DNA from: Halobaculum sp. XH14
GTDB lineage: Archaea; Halobacteriota; Halobacteria; Halobacteriales; Haloferacaceae
Assembly: GCF_032116555.1 (NCBI RefSeq)
Contig: NZ_CP134951.1
Span: 1-64,000 of the forward strand
Length of the DNA stretch: 64,000 nt
Reading direction: 5' to 3'
Numbering within the stretch: the first letter of the stretch is position 1; each line of letters begins with the position of its first letter. This document shows, in pieces, positions 24,727 to 33,127 of this stretch. The position numbers and the translations under genes are program-made. A model generated the notes under the pieces. That model was not told the origin of the DNA. It saw nothing but the letters and a program-made list of their open reading frames with translations, and ran no database searches.

Positions 24727-24876
24727 CAGTCGGGGCTCGTGTGTTCGGCGATCGCGGGCCGCCGTTGCACCTATAGCGGTCGTTCGGCCACTTTGTTACT
24801 CCCAGGTTACGCATTGGCGACGTGAGGACGCTGCTCGGGCCCGCGCTGATTGCATACCCCCCTCGGTCCCGCCGGT

Positions 24877-26694
24877 TCATTCCACCGTGACACTCTTTGC
24901 CAGGTTTCGGGGTTTGTCGATGGACCGCCCGAGGAGGTCGGCGACGTGATACGACACGAGCTGGAGCTGCACGTTCGCCAGCACGCCGAGCGCGTCCGGG
25001 TGCGTGTCGGGCACCGGGAGGAACTCGTCGGCCAGCTCGCGGACCTTCCGTGACCCCTCGCCGGCGATGGCGATGACCGGCGCGCCGCGCGCCCGCACCT
25101 CCTCGACGTTCGCCAGCGCCTTTTCCTCGTGTCGCCCGTCGAAGACGGCGACGACGGGCGTCTCCTCGGTGACGAGCGCCAGCGGTCCGTGCTTCAGCTC
25201 AGCCGAGCCGAACCCCTCAGCGTGCTCGTATGTTATCTCTTTGAACTTAAGTGCACCTTCCAGCGCAACCGGGTGGCCGACCCCCCGACCGATGAAGAAG
25301 TACGCGTCGCGGTCGCGGTACCGGTCGGCGAGGTCGGCCACCGTCGAGTCCTCGAGGACCCGCGTGAGGTCGCTCGGGAGCCGCCGGAACGCGGCGGCGC
25401 GTTCGGCCCGGTCCTCGCTGGGCGAGCCGGTCAGGTCCTCGACGAGCCGTTCGCCGAGCAGCGACAGCGCGGTCACCTGCGAGGAGAACGTCTTCGTCGC
25501 GGCGACGCCGATCTCCGGTCCGGCGCGGATGAACAGCGCGTCGTCGCACGTCCGGGCGGCGGTGGAGCCGACGACGTTCGTGACCGCGAGCGTCCGGGCG
25601 CCCTCGTCGCGCGCGTGGCGGATCGACTGGAGCGTGTCGGCCGTCTCCCCGCTCTGTGTGACCGCGACCACGAGCGTGTCCTCGGTGACGGGTGTGGGCG
25701 TCGTGGCGTACTCGCCGGCGCGGAACGCGTGTGCGCGGACGCCGCTCTCGACGAGGTGTTCTCTCGCGTACAGGGCCGCGTGGTAGGAGGTGCCACAGGC
25801 GACGAACTGGACGTCGCTCACCCCGTCGAACGACCCCGGCGGGAACGACGACAGCGAGACGCCGCCGTCGTCCTCGATGCGGCCGCGGACGGTCCGATCG
25901 AGCGCCTGGGGCTGCTCGTTGATCTCCTTGAGCATGTAGTGCTCGTAGCCGTCGCGCTCGGCGTCCTCCGGCTGCCAGTCGACGCTGGTCGGCTCGCGCG
26001 GTAGCCGGTCGCCGTCGGTGTCGGTGACGCGGTAGCCGGCCGGGCCGACCTCGACGACGTCGCCGTCCTCCAGGTGGACCACGCGGTCGGTGTACTCCAG
26101 GAACGACGGGACGTCGCTGGCGAGGAACTGCCGGTCGTCGTCGAGTCCGAGCACGAGCGGCGAGCCGCGCCGCGTCGCGTACAGCGATCCCTCGCCGCCA
26201 CACAGCGTCACGACGGCGAAGCTGCCCTCGAGGCGGTCGACGGCGCGCCGGAACGCCTCGTCGGTCGACCGACCGTCGTCGAGCCCCTCCTCGATGAGGT
26301 GGGGGATGACCTCGGTGTCCGTGTCGCTGGTGAACTCGTGGCCGCGCTGGCGCAGTTCCTCGCGGAGCGTCTCGTGGTTCTCGATGATCCCGTTGTGGAC
26401 GACCGAGACCGTGCCCGTGCAGTCGGTGTGCGGGTGGGCGTTCTCGTCGGTCGGCGGGCCGTGGGTGCTCCAGCGGGTGTGGCCGATGCCGATGGAGCCG
26501 GCCGGGACCGTCTCCGCGACCGCCTCACGGAGGGCGTCGATCTCGCCCGAGCGCTTCAGGACGCTGACGTCCGCTTCGCCGCGGGGGACCGCGATGCCGC
26601 TGGAGTCGTAGCCGCGGTACTCGAGGTTCGCCAGCCCGGTGAGTAACTCGTCGACGACGTCGCCCTCGGCGACGCAGGCGGTTATCCCACACAT
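24877..26694 (-). CDS. glmS: Glutamine-fructose-6-phosphate aminotransferase
   Basis: 605 residues, the usual family length. It makes glucosamine-6-phosphate from fructose-6-phosphate and glutamine, the entry to UDP-GlcNAc. The N-terminal glutamine amidotransferase domain starts MCGITACVAEG, with Cys2 as nucleophile after Met removal, and contains GIGHTRWSTHG near 72-82. Two SIS sugar-isomerase domains follow (about 285-420 and 450-590), with the motifs FVACGTSYHA, AVTQSGETADTL and the C-terminal KSVTVE. It stands apart from the glmM- and glmU-like genes by about 3 kb. It has a leader of possibly 120 nt with an overlapping short frame. Confidence 0.97.
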   Translation of the reverse strand: MCGITACVAEGDVVDELLTGLANLEYRGYDSSGIAVPRGEADVSVLKRSGEIDALREAVAETVPAGSIGIGHTRWSTHGPPTDENAHPHTDCTGTVSVVHNGIIENHETLREELRQRGHEFTSDTDTEVIPHLIEEGLDDGRSTDEAFRRAVDRLEGSFAVVTLCGGEGSLYATRRGSPLVLGLDDDRQFLASDVPSFLEYTDRVVHLEDGDVVEVGPAGYRVTDTDGDRLPREPTSVDWQPEDAERDGYEHYMLKEINEQPQALDRTVRGRIEDDGGVSLSSFPPGSFDGVSDVQFVACGTSYHAALYAREHLVESGVRAHAFRAGEYATTPTPVTEDTLVVAVTQSGETADTLQSIRHARDEGARTLAVTNVVGSTAARTCDDALFIRAGPEIGVAATKTFSSQVTALSLLGERLVEDLTGSPSEDRAERAAAFRRLPSDLTRVLEDSTVADLADRYRDRDAYFFIGRGVGHPVALEGALKFKEITYEHAEGFGSAELKHGPLALVTEETPVVAVFDGRHEEKALANVEEVRARGAPVIAIAGEGSRKVRELADEFLPVPDTHPDALGVLANVQLQLVSYHVADLLGRSIDKPRNLAKSVTVE

Positions 26695-26774
26695 CGGGTG
26701 GCTCCCTCTCGAGACCGGTCGTGCGCCTGTACGAGTGATTGTGACGGTGGTGCCGCCGATAGGGGTCCTCTCAT
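26682..26774 (-). other. Short upstream frame overlapping the glmS start
   Basis: An ATG at 26774 opens a 30-codon frame (MRGPLSAAPPSQSLVQAHDR and onward) whose TAA lies 10 nt inside glmS. GGGAGCCACC precedes both this ATG and the glmS ATG (minus strand), as if duplicated. If a leader is transcribed from the TAACAATGG element at 26833-26843, this could be a translated leader frame. Could also be chance. Confidence 0.25.
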
Positions 26775-26996
26775 TGGTGGCTCCCGGATGGGCGCGCCAT
26801 CCGCGTTGACGATGGGGAATGACCCGTTCGCTCCATTGTTATTCGTGCGCTGTGGGCCGTCTCCGTCGGGTTAGTCACGTCCAGCCCGTCGCGCGTCGCG
26901 GCGGCCGTATCGTGGACTGATACCGGCAAAACGGCCGAAACCGAGCGGTAGCGAACTGATAACAAAGGGGTTAGCTAGCCCCGAGACGGACGTCAC

Positions 26997-27406
26997 ATGT
27001 TAGTCATCCGCTGGGCGGGAGACGGCGCGGACGAGCGGTTCGCGCCGTCGATTCCGCCCACCACGCACCCGATCGGGCCGGATCCGGCGGTCGGCGGCTC
27101 GGGCACCGTCGGCGCGCGCGGGTGCCGACGACCCGTCGCGTGTCGCCGCCGAGCCAGATCGGGTCGCCGAGTCGTTCGAGGAGTGGGACGCGGTCGCGGT
27201 CCGTCACCCGGCCCGTCTCGACGTGTGCCGCCGCCGGCGCCGTCGGGCCGGACGCCAATCCGGGGACCGGCACCGAGCCGGGCGAGACGCTGGCGCGCGA
27301 CCGGGGAAGCAATGACCTACCGTCCCTCCGAACGAGCGAATCGGTCGACCTGCGCGGGATCCAGCGGTTTCGTCCCCGAGGCGAGGCCGTCGACACGAAC
27401 CGATAA
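26997..27406 (+). pseudogene. Possible frameshifted gene remnant
   Basis: A TAACAAAGG promoter-like element lies about 35 nt before an ATG at 26997, but the reading frame with haloarchaeal composition changes at least twice: it opens MLVIRWAGDGADERF, moves to a frame containing RVAAEPDRVAESFEEWDAVA, then to one ending RGIQRFRPRGEAVDTNR. No family is recognised. Support is only compositional. Confidence 0.2.
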
Positions 27407-27438
27407 AGAACCGCTGCCAGTGAGTTGCATAAATACAG

Positions 27439-27456
27439 CATTACGTATAAGTAATG
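27439..27456. promoter_or_regulatory. Inverted repeat CATTAC/GTAATG around a TATA-like core
   Basis: Perfect 6-bp arms with a 6-bp GTATAA spacer, in an AT-rich stretch about 130 nt before the DUF7344 gene at 27583. The TATA-like word between the arms makes a repressor-controlled promoter a reasonable guess. Confidence 0.4.
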
Positions 27457-27582
27457 TGCGTACAGACATTGTAGCTGCCCGAAACACGACGGGTGGGAAA
27501 ACGGAGTGCCGGGGTGGACGTCTCGGACGCCCCATCGAATCGAGCGGACCGTGGACGCCGGAGCGGACTCGTGGAACGAACC

Positions 27583-28191
27583 ATGTCATCGAAAGCCGGA
27601 ACCCAGAGACAGATGAACAGTAGTGAGCCGACGACCCCCGAACGCGTCGGCTCAGCGGATAGTTCCTCCCCAGAGGAGGAGAGCGCGGAGGAAGCGACCG
27701 AACAGCGAGCACGGGACCTCCCCCTCGACATCATCTTCGAGGTGTTGAAAAACGAGCGCAGACGGCTGGTCCTGGCGTACCTCCGGGACGCGGAGGGGGC
27801 CGTCACGATCGGCGAACTCGCCGAGCACATCGCCGCACACGAGAACGACATCACGCCGGCCGAGCTGAACGCCCAGCAGCGCAAGCGCGTGTACATCGGC
27901 CTCTACCAGTGTCACCTCCCCAAGATGGACGACGCGGACGCGGTCGCGTTCAACCAGGACCGCGGCATCGTCGAACTCGGGCGGAGCGCGGACACGCTGT
28001 ATCAGTATCTCGACTCCGACTCGGGGGTCGAGGACAACGCGCGGTTGCGACAGTACACGATGTTCTCGGTCGTCGGCGGGCTTGCGTTCGTCTCGGCCCA
28101 GTTCGCGGGCACGCCGATGCTCCCCGAACTCATCGTGTTCGCGGTACTGGTCGGGGTGCCCGCAGTGACGTACTTCTCGGAAGGGACGTAG
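27583..28191 (+). CDS. DUF7344 winged-helix protein with two transmembrane helices
   Basis: 202 residues from the ATG at 27583; ATG 27613 and GTG 27493 are in-frame alternatives. After an acidic, disordered start of about 45 residues comes the DUF7344-type domain (LDIIFEVLKNERRRLVLAYL, then QQRKRVYIGLYQCHLPKMDD and NQDRGIVELG). Two C-terminal hydrophobic helices follow. Same layout as the protein at 24169-24726: a membrane-attached regulator of unknown target. An inverted repeat with a TATA-like core lies upstream. Confidence 0.75.
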   Translation: MSSKAGTQRQMNSSEPTTPERVGSADSSSPEEESAEEATEQRARDLPLDIIFEVLKNERRRLVLAYLRDAEGAVTIGELAEHIAAHENDITPAELNAQQRKRVYIGLYQCHLPKMDDADAVAFNQDRGIVELGRSADTLYQYLDSDSGVEDNARLRQYTMFSVVGGLAFVSAQFAGTPMLPELIVFAVLVGVPAVTYFSEGT

Positions 28192-28262
28192 AGACCGGGT
28201 CGGCCACCACATCGTTCCGCTCCGATAGCCGATCAGGGGGGGAGAAACCGTCCGGGGCTCCG

Positions 28263-28574
28263 TTACTCCCGGACGACGACTTGACCGTCGCTGTGAACCG
28301 TGACGCCGCAGCCGTCGAGTTTGAAGAAGACGCCGCCGTCCAGGCCGCGGCTCCGTCCGTTCATGCGGTCGCCGAACAGCGCGTTCAGCGCGTCTGGGTC
28401 GACCGCGCTGTTCAGCGGTTCCACCGTCATCGGATCCTTGTCGAGCGTCGCCGCGACGGCGGTGACGACCGCCTCGGCGACCGACTCGTCCCCGAGGTCG
28501 ATCCGGCTCCGGTGTGCGACGTCCATCGCGTTTGGTCCCCGGTCCACGGCGAGGTCGGGATCGGTCACGGTCAT
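28263..28574 (-). CDS. HalOD1 output-domain protein
   Basis: 103 residues from the ATG at 28574, preceded by a clear GGAGG about 10 nt upstream; an in-frame TTG at 28589 is less likely. It holds one HalOD1-type domain: DESVAEAVVTAVAATLDKDP, then EPLNSAVDPDALNALFGDR and a C-terminal VFFKLDGCGVTVHSDGQVVV. It resembles the protein at 21646-21948. Partner unknown; it is convergent with the DUF7344 gene. Confidence 0.75.
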   Translation of the reverse strand: MTVTDPDLAVDRGPNAMDVAHRSRIDLGDESVAEAVVTAVAATLDKDPMTVEPLNSAVDPDALNALFGDRMNGRSRGLDGGVFFKLDGCGVTVHSDGQVVVRE

Positions 28575-28745
28575 CGGAGATCCCTCCAAAATTGCAGGCT
28601 GGTAACAGGGAATAATTCTGCTAACATGCTGATGTACGACCCGTAGTGAGTATCTGCTGTACTTTAAACTAACGAGATATCGTGGGTGCCTCGGGCGGGT
28701 ATGGAGGCCGGCCGCCGACCGACGGACTGCGTCCGGTCGCCCGGC

Positions 28746-29813
28746 TCAGTACGGCAGGCCGCCGGCGGTGGGCGAGGCGGCGACCAGCGCCGCGGGCTCC
28801 GGGGAACTCGCCCCGCGGTCGCCCCCGACGTCGGTCCCCGGCGCGAGCCCGCAGCCCGGCGCGAGCACCGCGTCCCTGAGGTGGACGTCACGTTCGACGG
28901 TCGCGCCGGGGAGCAACACGGCGTTCCCGAGCTCCGCCCCGGACCCCACGGTCGCCCCCGCGCCGACGACGACCGGTCCGTGGAGCGCGGCGTCGCGCGC
29001 GACGGTCGCGTTCGCCCCGACCAGTACGGGCCCCGAGAGCGTCGCGCCGCCCGCCACCTCGGCTCCCTCGGCGAGCGTCACGGCCCCGGAGACCGACGCC
29101 TCCGGCGAGCACGTCCCGTCGAGTCCGCCGGACAGGTCCGCGAGCGCGAGTTCGTTCGCCGCGAGCAGGTCGGCGGGACGGGCCACGTCGAGCCAGCGGT
29201 CGGTCTCGACGACCGAGACGTCCGTCCGGTCGACGGCGCGCGCGAGCACGTCCGTGATCTCGTGTTCGCCGCGCTCGCTCTGGCCGACGTCGAGCCAGTC
29301 GCGGGCGGCCGCGGGGAACACGTACGCCCCGGCGTTCGCCAGGTTCGTGGGCGGGTCCGCGGGCTTCTCGACGACGTCGGTGACGCGGTCGCCGTCGGTC
29401 GAGAGCACGCCGTACTCGCTCGGGTTCTCGACCCGGTGGGCCGCGACCGCGGGACCACGGTCGAACAGCGCGGCGACGGACGCCGGATCGTAGAGGTTGT
29501 CGCCGTTCAGCACCGCGAACGGGCCCTCGAGGTACGGCCGCGCGGCGTCGACCGCGTCGGCGGTGCCCTCGGGGACGGGCTGGTTGGCGTAGTGGACCGG
29601 CACGCCCGCGTACGTGTCGCCGAAGTACGAGCGGACGTGTGAGGCCTTGTAGCCGACGACGAACACGAGGCCGTCGGCGCCGCCCGCCACGGCCGCCTCG
29701 GCGGCGTGGGCGGCCAGCGGGCGGTTGGCGACGGGGAGCATCGGCTTGGGCGTCACCGTCGAGAGGGGGCGCATCCGGGTCCCCATTCCCGCGGCGAGGA
29801 TGACAGCCTGCAT
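28746..29813 (-). CDS. glmU: Sugar-1-phosphate nucleotidyltransferase (GlmU-like)
   Basis: 355 residues from MQAVILAAGMGTRM at 29813. The N-terminal nucleotidyltransferase domain (about 1-230) has LAAGMGTRMRPLSTVTPKPM, NGDNLYD near 102-108 and a VVEKPADPP loop. The C-terminal part (about 240-330) is a left-handed beta helix of hexapeptide repeats (VSGAVTLAEGAEVAGGATLS). It would make UDP-GlcNAc from GlcNAc-1-phosphate and perhaps acetylate GlcN-1-phosphate, although the C-terminal domain is short and ends in a low-complexity tail. It lies directly downstream of the GlmM-like gene. A CATTACAAGG element precedes it. Glucose-1-phosphate thymidylyltransferase is an alternative. Confidence 0.82.
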   Translation of the reverse strand: MQAVILAAGMGTRMRPLSTVTPKPMLPVANRPLAAHAAEAAVAGGADGLVFVVGYKASHVRSYFGDTYAGVPVHYANQPVPEGTADAVDAARPYLEGPFAVLNGDNLYDPASVAALFDRGPAVAAHRVENPSEYGVLSTDGDRVTDVVEKPADPPTNLANAGAYVFPAAARDWLDVGQSERGEHEITDVLARAVDRTDVSVVETDRWLDVARPADLLAANELALADLSGGLDGTCSPEASVSGAVTLAEGAEVAGGATLSGPVLVGANATVARDAALHGPVVVGAGATVGSGAELGNAVLLPGATVERDVHLRDAVLAPGCGLAPGTDVGGDRGASSPEPAALVAASPTAGGLPY

Positions 29814-29839
29814 ACGCCGACTGGCAACGGACGACGGGA

Positions 29840-29852
29840 CCCTTGTAATGCG
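29840..29852 (-). promoter_or_regulatory. TTACAA promoter element before the GlmU-like gene
   Basis: CGCATTACAAGGG on the minus strand, about 28 nt before the ATG at 29813. Confidence 0.4.
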
Positions 29853-29929
29853 ACGGCTATCCCGACGGAATCTCGGGAACGGCTCCTGCCGGGACGAAAA
29901 CCAGGGACTGAGTCCCGACGCCGGCCGGC

Positions 29930-31282
29930 TTACGCCTCGGGTCTGCCCGCCGGCCCCGCGTCGAGCTCCTCGATCGCGTCGCCGACGTGCTCGCGGGCCT
30001 GCTCGAACAGCTCGGTCGTCCGGTCGGCGTCCTCGGACTCGGCGGTGATGCGGACCAGCGGCTGGGTGCCGCTCGCGCGAACCAGGAACCAGCCGTCGGT
30101 CACGTCGACGCGAACGCCGTCGATGTCGGTGACGGCGTCGTAGCGGTCCCGGATCGTCTCGCTCACCGCGGCGACGACTTCGTCGTTTCGCTCGATGGAG
30201 ACGCTCTCGCGGCGGAGCGGCGTCGACTCCACGGTCGAGAGCTGCTCGGCCAGCGGGCCGCGCTCGGCGACCATCGAGGCGAGCCGCACGGCCGCCAGCG
30301 GTCCGTCGGGCGCGGGGACGGCGTCGGGCCAGATCCACGCGCCGCTCGGCTCGCCGCCGAACGCGACCGAGCGCTCGCGGGCGCGCTCCGCGACGTGCCC
30401 GTCGCCGACGGCCGTGAGCGTGAGCGACGCGCCGACGTCCTGGAGCGCCCGCCGGACGGCCATGCTGGTGTTGATCGGCGCGGCGATGCGCTCGCCCGGC
30501 TCGACCGCGTCGCGCGCGAACAGCGCGAGCAGCGCGTCGCCCGCCACGAACTCGCCCGTTTCCGTGACCGCGAGCATCCGGTCGGCGTCGCCGTCGTGAG
30601 CGATGCCCAGGTCGGCGTCGATGGCCCCGACGAACTGGCGGAGCGACCGGCAGTGCTCCGCGGTCGGCTCGCTCGGCCGGGCCGGGAACGAGCCGTCCGG
30701 TTGGGCGTTGAGCGTCTCCACGTCCGCGCCGAGCCGGTCGAGCGCGGCCGCGGTCAGCCGTCCGCTGCCGTTGCCGGGGTCGACGACGACCGAGAGCCCC
30801 TCGAGCGGCGCGCCCGCCTCCACGAGCGCGTCGACGTGGCGCTCGACCGCGTCCTCGGCGGTCTCGACGGCGCCGACGCCGTCCCAGTCGGCGCGGTCGA
30901 ACTCGCCGGACCGGATCCGTTCCGCGATCGCGTCCTGCTGGGGACCCACGTACGCCGAGCCCTGCTCGTCCCAGAGTTTGAGCCCGTTGTCGGCCGGCGG
31001 GTTGTGCGAGGCCGTGACGGTCACGCCCGCGTCGGCGTCGTACCAGCCGACGCCGCGGACGACCGTCGGCGTCGACACCTCGCCGAGGCGGACGACGTCG
31101 GCCCCGCACTCGGTGAGCCCCGCGACGAGCGCGTCCGCGAGCATCCGACCGCTGTCCCGCGGATCGCGCCCGACCACGACCCGGTCCCTGCCGGCCGAGG
31201 CCACCGCGCGCCCCACGTCGAGCGCCGTGGACGCGGTGACCTCGGACCCGACCTCGCCCCTGATTCCGCTGGTGCCGAACAT
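29930..31282 (-). CDS. glmM: Phosphoglucosamine mutase / phosphomannomutase family
   Basis: 450 residues from MFGTSGIRGEVGSE at 31282, chosen because the mutase N-terminal FGTSGIRG begins exactly there and a TATAACTATTG element lies about 25 nt upstream. The active-site serine is in VTASHNPPADNGLKLW near 86-101, the metal-binding aspartates in IAHDGDADRML near 222-232, the sugar-binding GGEPSGAWIWPDA near 310, and the phosphate-binding RASGTQPLVR near 405. It would convert GlcN-6-P to GlcN-1-P (or act on glucose/mannose phosphates). Its place before the GlmU-like gene favours the first. Confidence 0.88.
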   Translation of the reverse strand: MFGTSGIRGEVGSEVTASTALDVGRAVASAGRDRVVVGRDPRDSGRMLADALVAGLTECGADVVRLGEVSTPTVVRGVGWYDADAGVTVTASHNPPADNGLKLWDEQGSAYVGPQQDAIAERIRSGEFDRADWDGVGAVETAEDAVERHVDALVEAGAPLEGLSVVVDPGNGSGRLTAAALDRLGADVETLNAQPDGSFPARPSEPTAEHCRSLRQFVGAIDADLGIAHDGDADRMLAVTETGEFVAGDALLALFARDAVEPGERIAAPINTSMAVRRALQDVGASLTLTAVGDGHVAERARERSVAFGGEPSGAWIWPDAVPAPDGPLAAVRLASMVAERGPLAEQLSTVESTPLRRESVSIERNDEVVAAVSETIRDRYDAVTDIDGVRVDVTDGWFLVRASGTQPLVRITAESEDADRTTELFEQAREHVGDAIEELDAGPAGRPEA

Positions 31283-31303
31283 GGGTGGTGCTGTCCCAGC
31301 CGG

Positions 31304-31315
31304 ACAATAGTTATA
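31304..31315 (-). promoter_or_regulatory. TATAACTATTG promoter element of the mutase gene
   Basis: TATAACTATTGT on the minus strand, about 25 nt before the ATG at 31282. Confidence 0.45.
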
Positions 31316-31397
31316 CTGCTTATACTCCGACGCCCTCGTCGTCGGTCGCGACGTCGCGTTTCGGGCCGGAACCGCACCCGTTCCGCTCGTGTGGTGG

Positions 31398-32879
31398 CTA
31401 CGTGTCTGTCTCGGCGTCGTCGCCACCGGCGGAACTGTTGGCGGCACCCGAACCGGTCCCGCCGAGGTCCGCAGCTCCGGCGCCGTTGGCGTCACTTGCA
31501 CCGGGCTCGCCGACCTCGCCGATGCCGACGTCGGCGGGATCGACCTCGCCGGTGCCGGCGTCCCGAGCGGCGGCGTCCGCATCGGCGCCGCGGGGCTCCT
31601 CGACCGCTCGGCCGTGGTCCGCCGCTCGCCCGTGACCGTTGACCGCGGGGTCGCCGGCGAGTCGACCGTCCGCCCCGTCCTCGTCGTTCGACGGGCTGCG
31701 GAGGCCGGGCGGCCCCGAGCGCACGGGAGAGACGTCGGCGCCTCCGGCGGCCTCGTCTCGCGCCCCGCGACGACTGACGACCGCCGCGTCGGCGTCGACG
31801 GGCCCGACCGCGTCCCGGCCCGTCCGGTCGGCCCGGCGACCGCGGCGCGTGCCGCCGGTTCGCCGGTCCGCGCCGTTCAACGCCGCGTTCGCGTCCATGT
31901 CGAGCGTCATCGCCCACAGGGTCGAGAGCACGCCCAGCAACCCGACCAGAAGCGACGAGCCGAGCGCGGCCGCCGCCCCGCCGCCGGCGAGCCCCGGAAC
32001 CGTCGCGCCCGCGAGCGCGGCCGCCCCGGCGACCACGCCGAGGCCCCCGGCGAGCGTCGCCAGCGCGCCGACCGCGTAGGCGAACACGAGCGGGTGGAAG
32101 TCGAACAGGAGGTACTTCGTCCGCATGCGCCAGAGGAAGTTTCGGAGGAGCATCCCCGACACCTTCGGGATGTACGTCGAGTAGTCGATGTGGCTCTCCT
32201 CCTCGCCGTACGTCACGGGCCGCGGGACGTCGAGTACCCGGAGCCCGGCGACGTTGAGTTTGACGAGCAGGTCGTTGCAGTAGCCGTAGAACTCGTACAT
32301 CCCGTCGATGTCGGCCCGTTCGAGCGCCTCCAGCGAGATGGCGGTGTAGCCGCTCTGGGGGTCGCCGGTCGTCCAGTAGCCGCTGGCCATCTTCGTCAGC
32401 CCCGAGAGGACGGCGTTGCCGACGAAGCGGAACGCCGGCATCTCGTCCCGGTCGGTCCGGTTCAGGAACCGGTTCCCCTTGGTGTAGTCGGCCCGCCCCT
32501 CGACGATGGGGTCGAGCAGCGCGTCGAGCATCTCCGGCTCCATCTGGTCGTCCCCGCCCATCACGGTCGTCACCGCCATGCCGTCCTCGCGGGCGTGCCG
32601 GTAGCCGGTCTTTATCGCCCCGCCGACGCCGCGGTTCTCCTCGTGCTCGATGGGCACGACGCGCCGCGTGAACCGGCGCGGCCCGTCCGGCGCCGGCTCG
32701 AACGCCTCGTTGAGACGGCTCGCCGTCTCGCGGATCTCGGCCAGGGTGCCGTCAGTGGAGCCGTCGTCGACGACGTACACCCGGTCGACGAACGACGGCA
32801 CGCCCTCGAGGGTTCGGCCGACGAGTCCCTCCTCGTTGTATGCCGGGATGACGACCCCGACGGTGTGTCCTCGGTACAT
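31398..32879 (-). CDS. Family 2 glycosyltransferase (dolichyl-phosphate sugar synthase type) with long acidic tail
   Basis: 493 residues. The catalytic domain (about 1-230) has GVVIPAYNEEGLVG near the start, YVVDDGSTDGT near 35-45 and GGDDQMEPEMLDALLDPIVE near 108-127, as in polyprenyl-phosphate hexose synthases (DPM1/AglD-like). Two transmembrane helices follow at about 263-340. The last 150 residues are a low-complexity region rich in D, A, G and R, which is unusual for this family. It probably charges a lipid carrier with a sugar on the cytoplasmic face. It is divergent from a secreted PKD protein and adjacent to the glmM/glmU-like genes. Confidence 0.85.
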   Translation of the reverse strand: MYRGHTVGVVIPAYNEEGLVGRTLEGVPSFVDRVYVVDDGSTDGTLAEIRETASRLNEAFEPAPDGPRRFTRRVVPIEHEENRGVGGAIKTGYRHAREDGMAVTTVMGGDDQMEPEMLDALLDPIVEGRADYTKGNRFLNRTDRDEMPAFRFVGNAVLSGLTKMASGYWTTGDPQSGYTAISLEALERADIDGMYEFYGYCNDLLVKLNVAGLRVLDVPRPVTYGEEESHIDYSTYIPKVSGMLLRNFLWRMRTKYLLFDFHPLVFAYAVGALATLAGGLGVVAGAAALAGATVPGLAGGGAAAALGSSLLVGLLGVLSTLWAMTLDMDANAALNGADRRTGGTRRGRRADRTGRDAVGPVDADAAVVSRRGARDEAAGGADVSPVRSGPPGLRSPSNDEDGADGRLAGDPAVNGHGRAADHGRAVEEPRGADADAAARDAGTGEVDPADVGIGEVGEPGASDANGAGAADLGGTGSGAANSSAGGDDAETDT

Positions 32880-32930
32880 GATCTCGCCGGGGCTGTGCCC
32901 GGCAGGTCGTGCCAGCGTACGCCCACGAAC

Positions 32931-32943
32931 GGTTTTGTTACCC
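32931..32943 (-). promoter_or_regulatory. TAACAAAA element upstream of the GT2 gene
   Basis: GGGTAACAAAACC on the minus strand, about 55-60 nt before the start at 32879. If used, it gives a leader of some 30 nt. Confidence 0.35.
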
Positions 32944-33091
32944 GTCTCCTGTCGCGTCGCCTCGGCCGCTGGCGGACGTCAGCCGCAGGGTAAACAGGCC
33001 GAGATTACCTGACCGAAGGCCGATACGACTCGACCCGTCCGCGACGGGGACCGATCGCGGCGAAACTGGCCGCCTGCGGGCCACAGCCGCT

Positions 33092-33102
33092 CCATAACAA
33101 AG
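33092..33102 (+). promoter_or_regulatory. CCATAACAAAG promoter element of the PKD protein gene
   Basis: Isolated AT-rich element about 30 nt before the ATG at 33128, in divergent orientation to the one at 32931. Confidence 0.5.
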
Positions 33103-33127
33103 CCTCGCGTCCGGGACCGGAAACGCA

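Larger units (their letters stand above)
26775..27582. other. Intergenic region with possible decayed coding sequence
   Basis: About 800 bases without an intact gene. It holds a CCATTGTTATT element (26833-26843, TAACAATGG on the minus strand toward glmS), a TGATAACAAAGG element (26957-26968, plus), and GC-rich sequence at 26997-27406 in which haloarchaeal-looking coding segments switch frame (for example VAESFEEWDAVAVRHPARLD in one frame and PGTGTEPGETLARDRGSNDL in another). This may be a frameshifted gene or noise. An inverted repeat CATTAC/GTAATG lies at 27439-27456. Confidence 0.4.

Noticed and set aside
26682-26843. glmS ribozyme-type riboswitch in the glmS leader
   Set aside because: No bacterial glmS ribozyme core could be recognised, and the leader is GC-rich without the expected pseudoknot segments.
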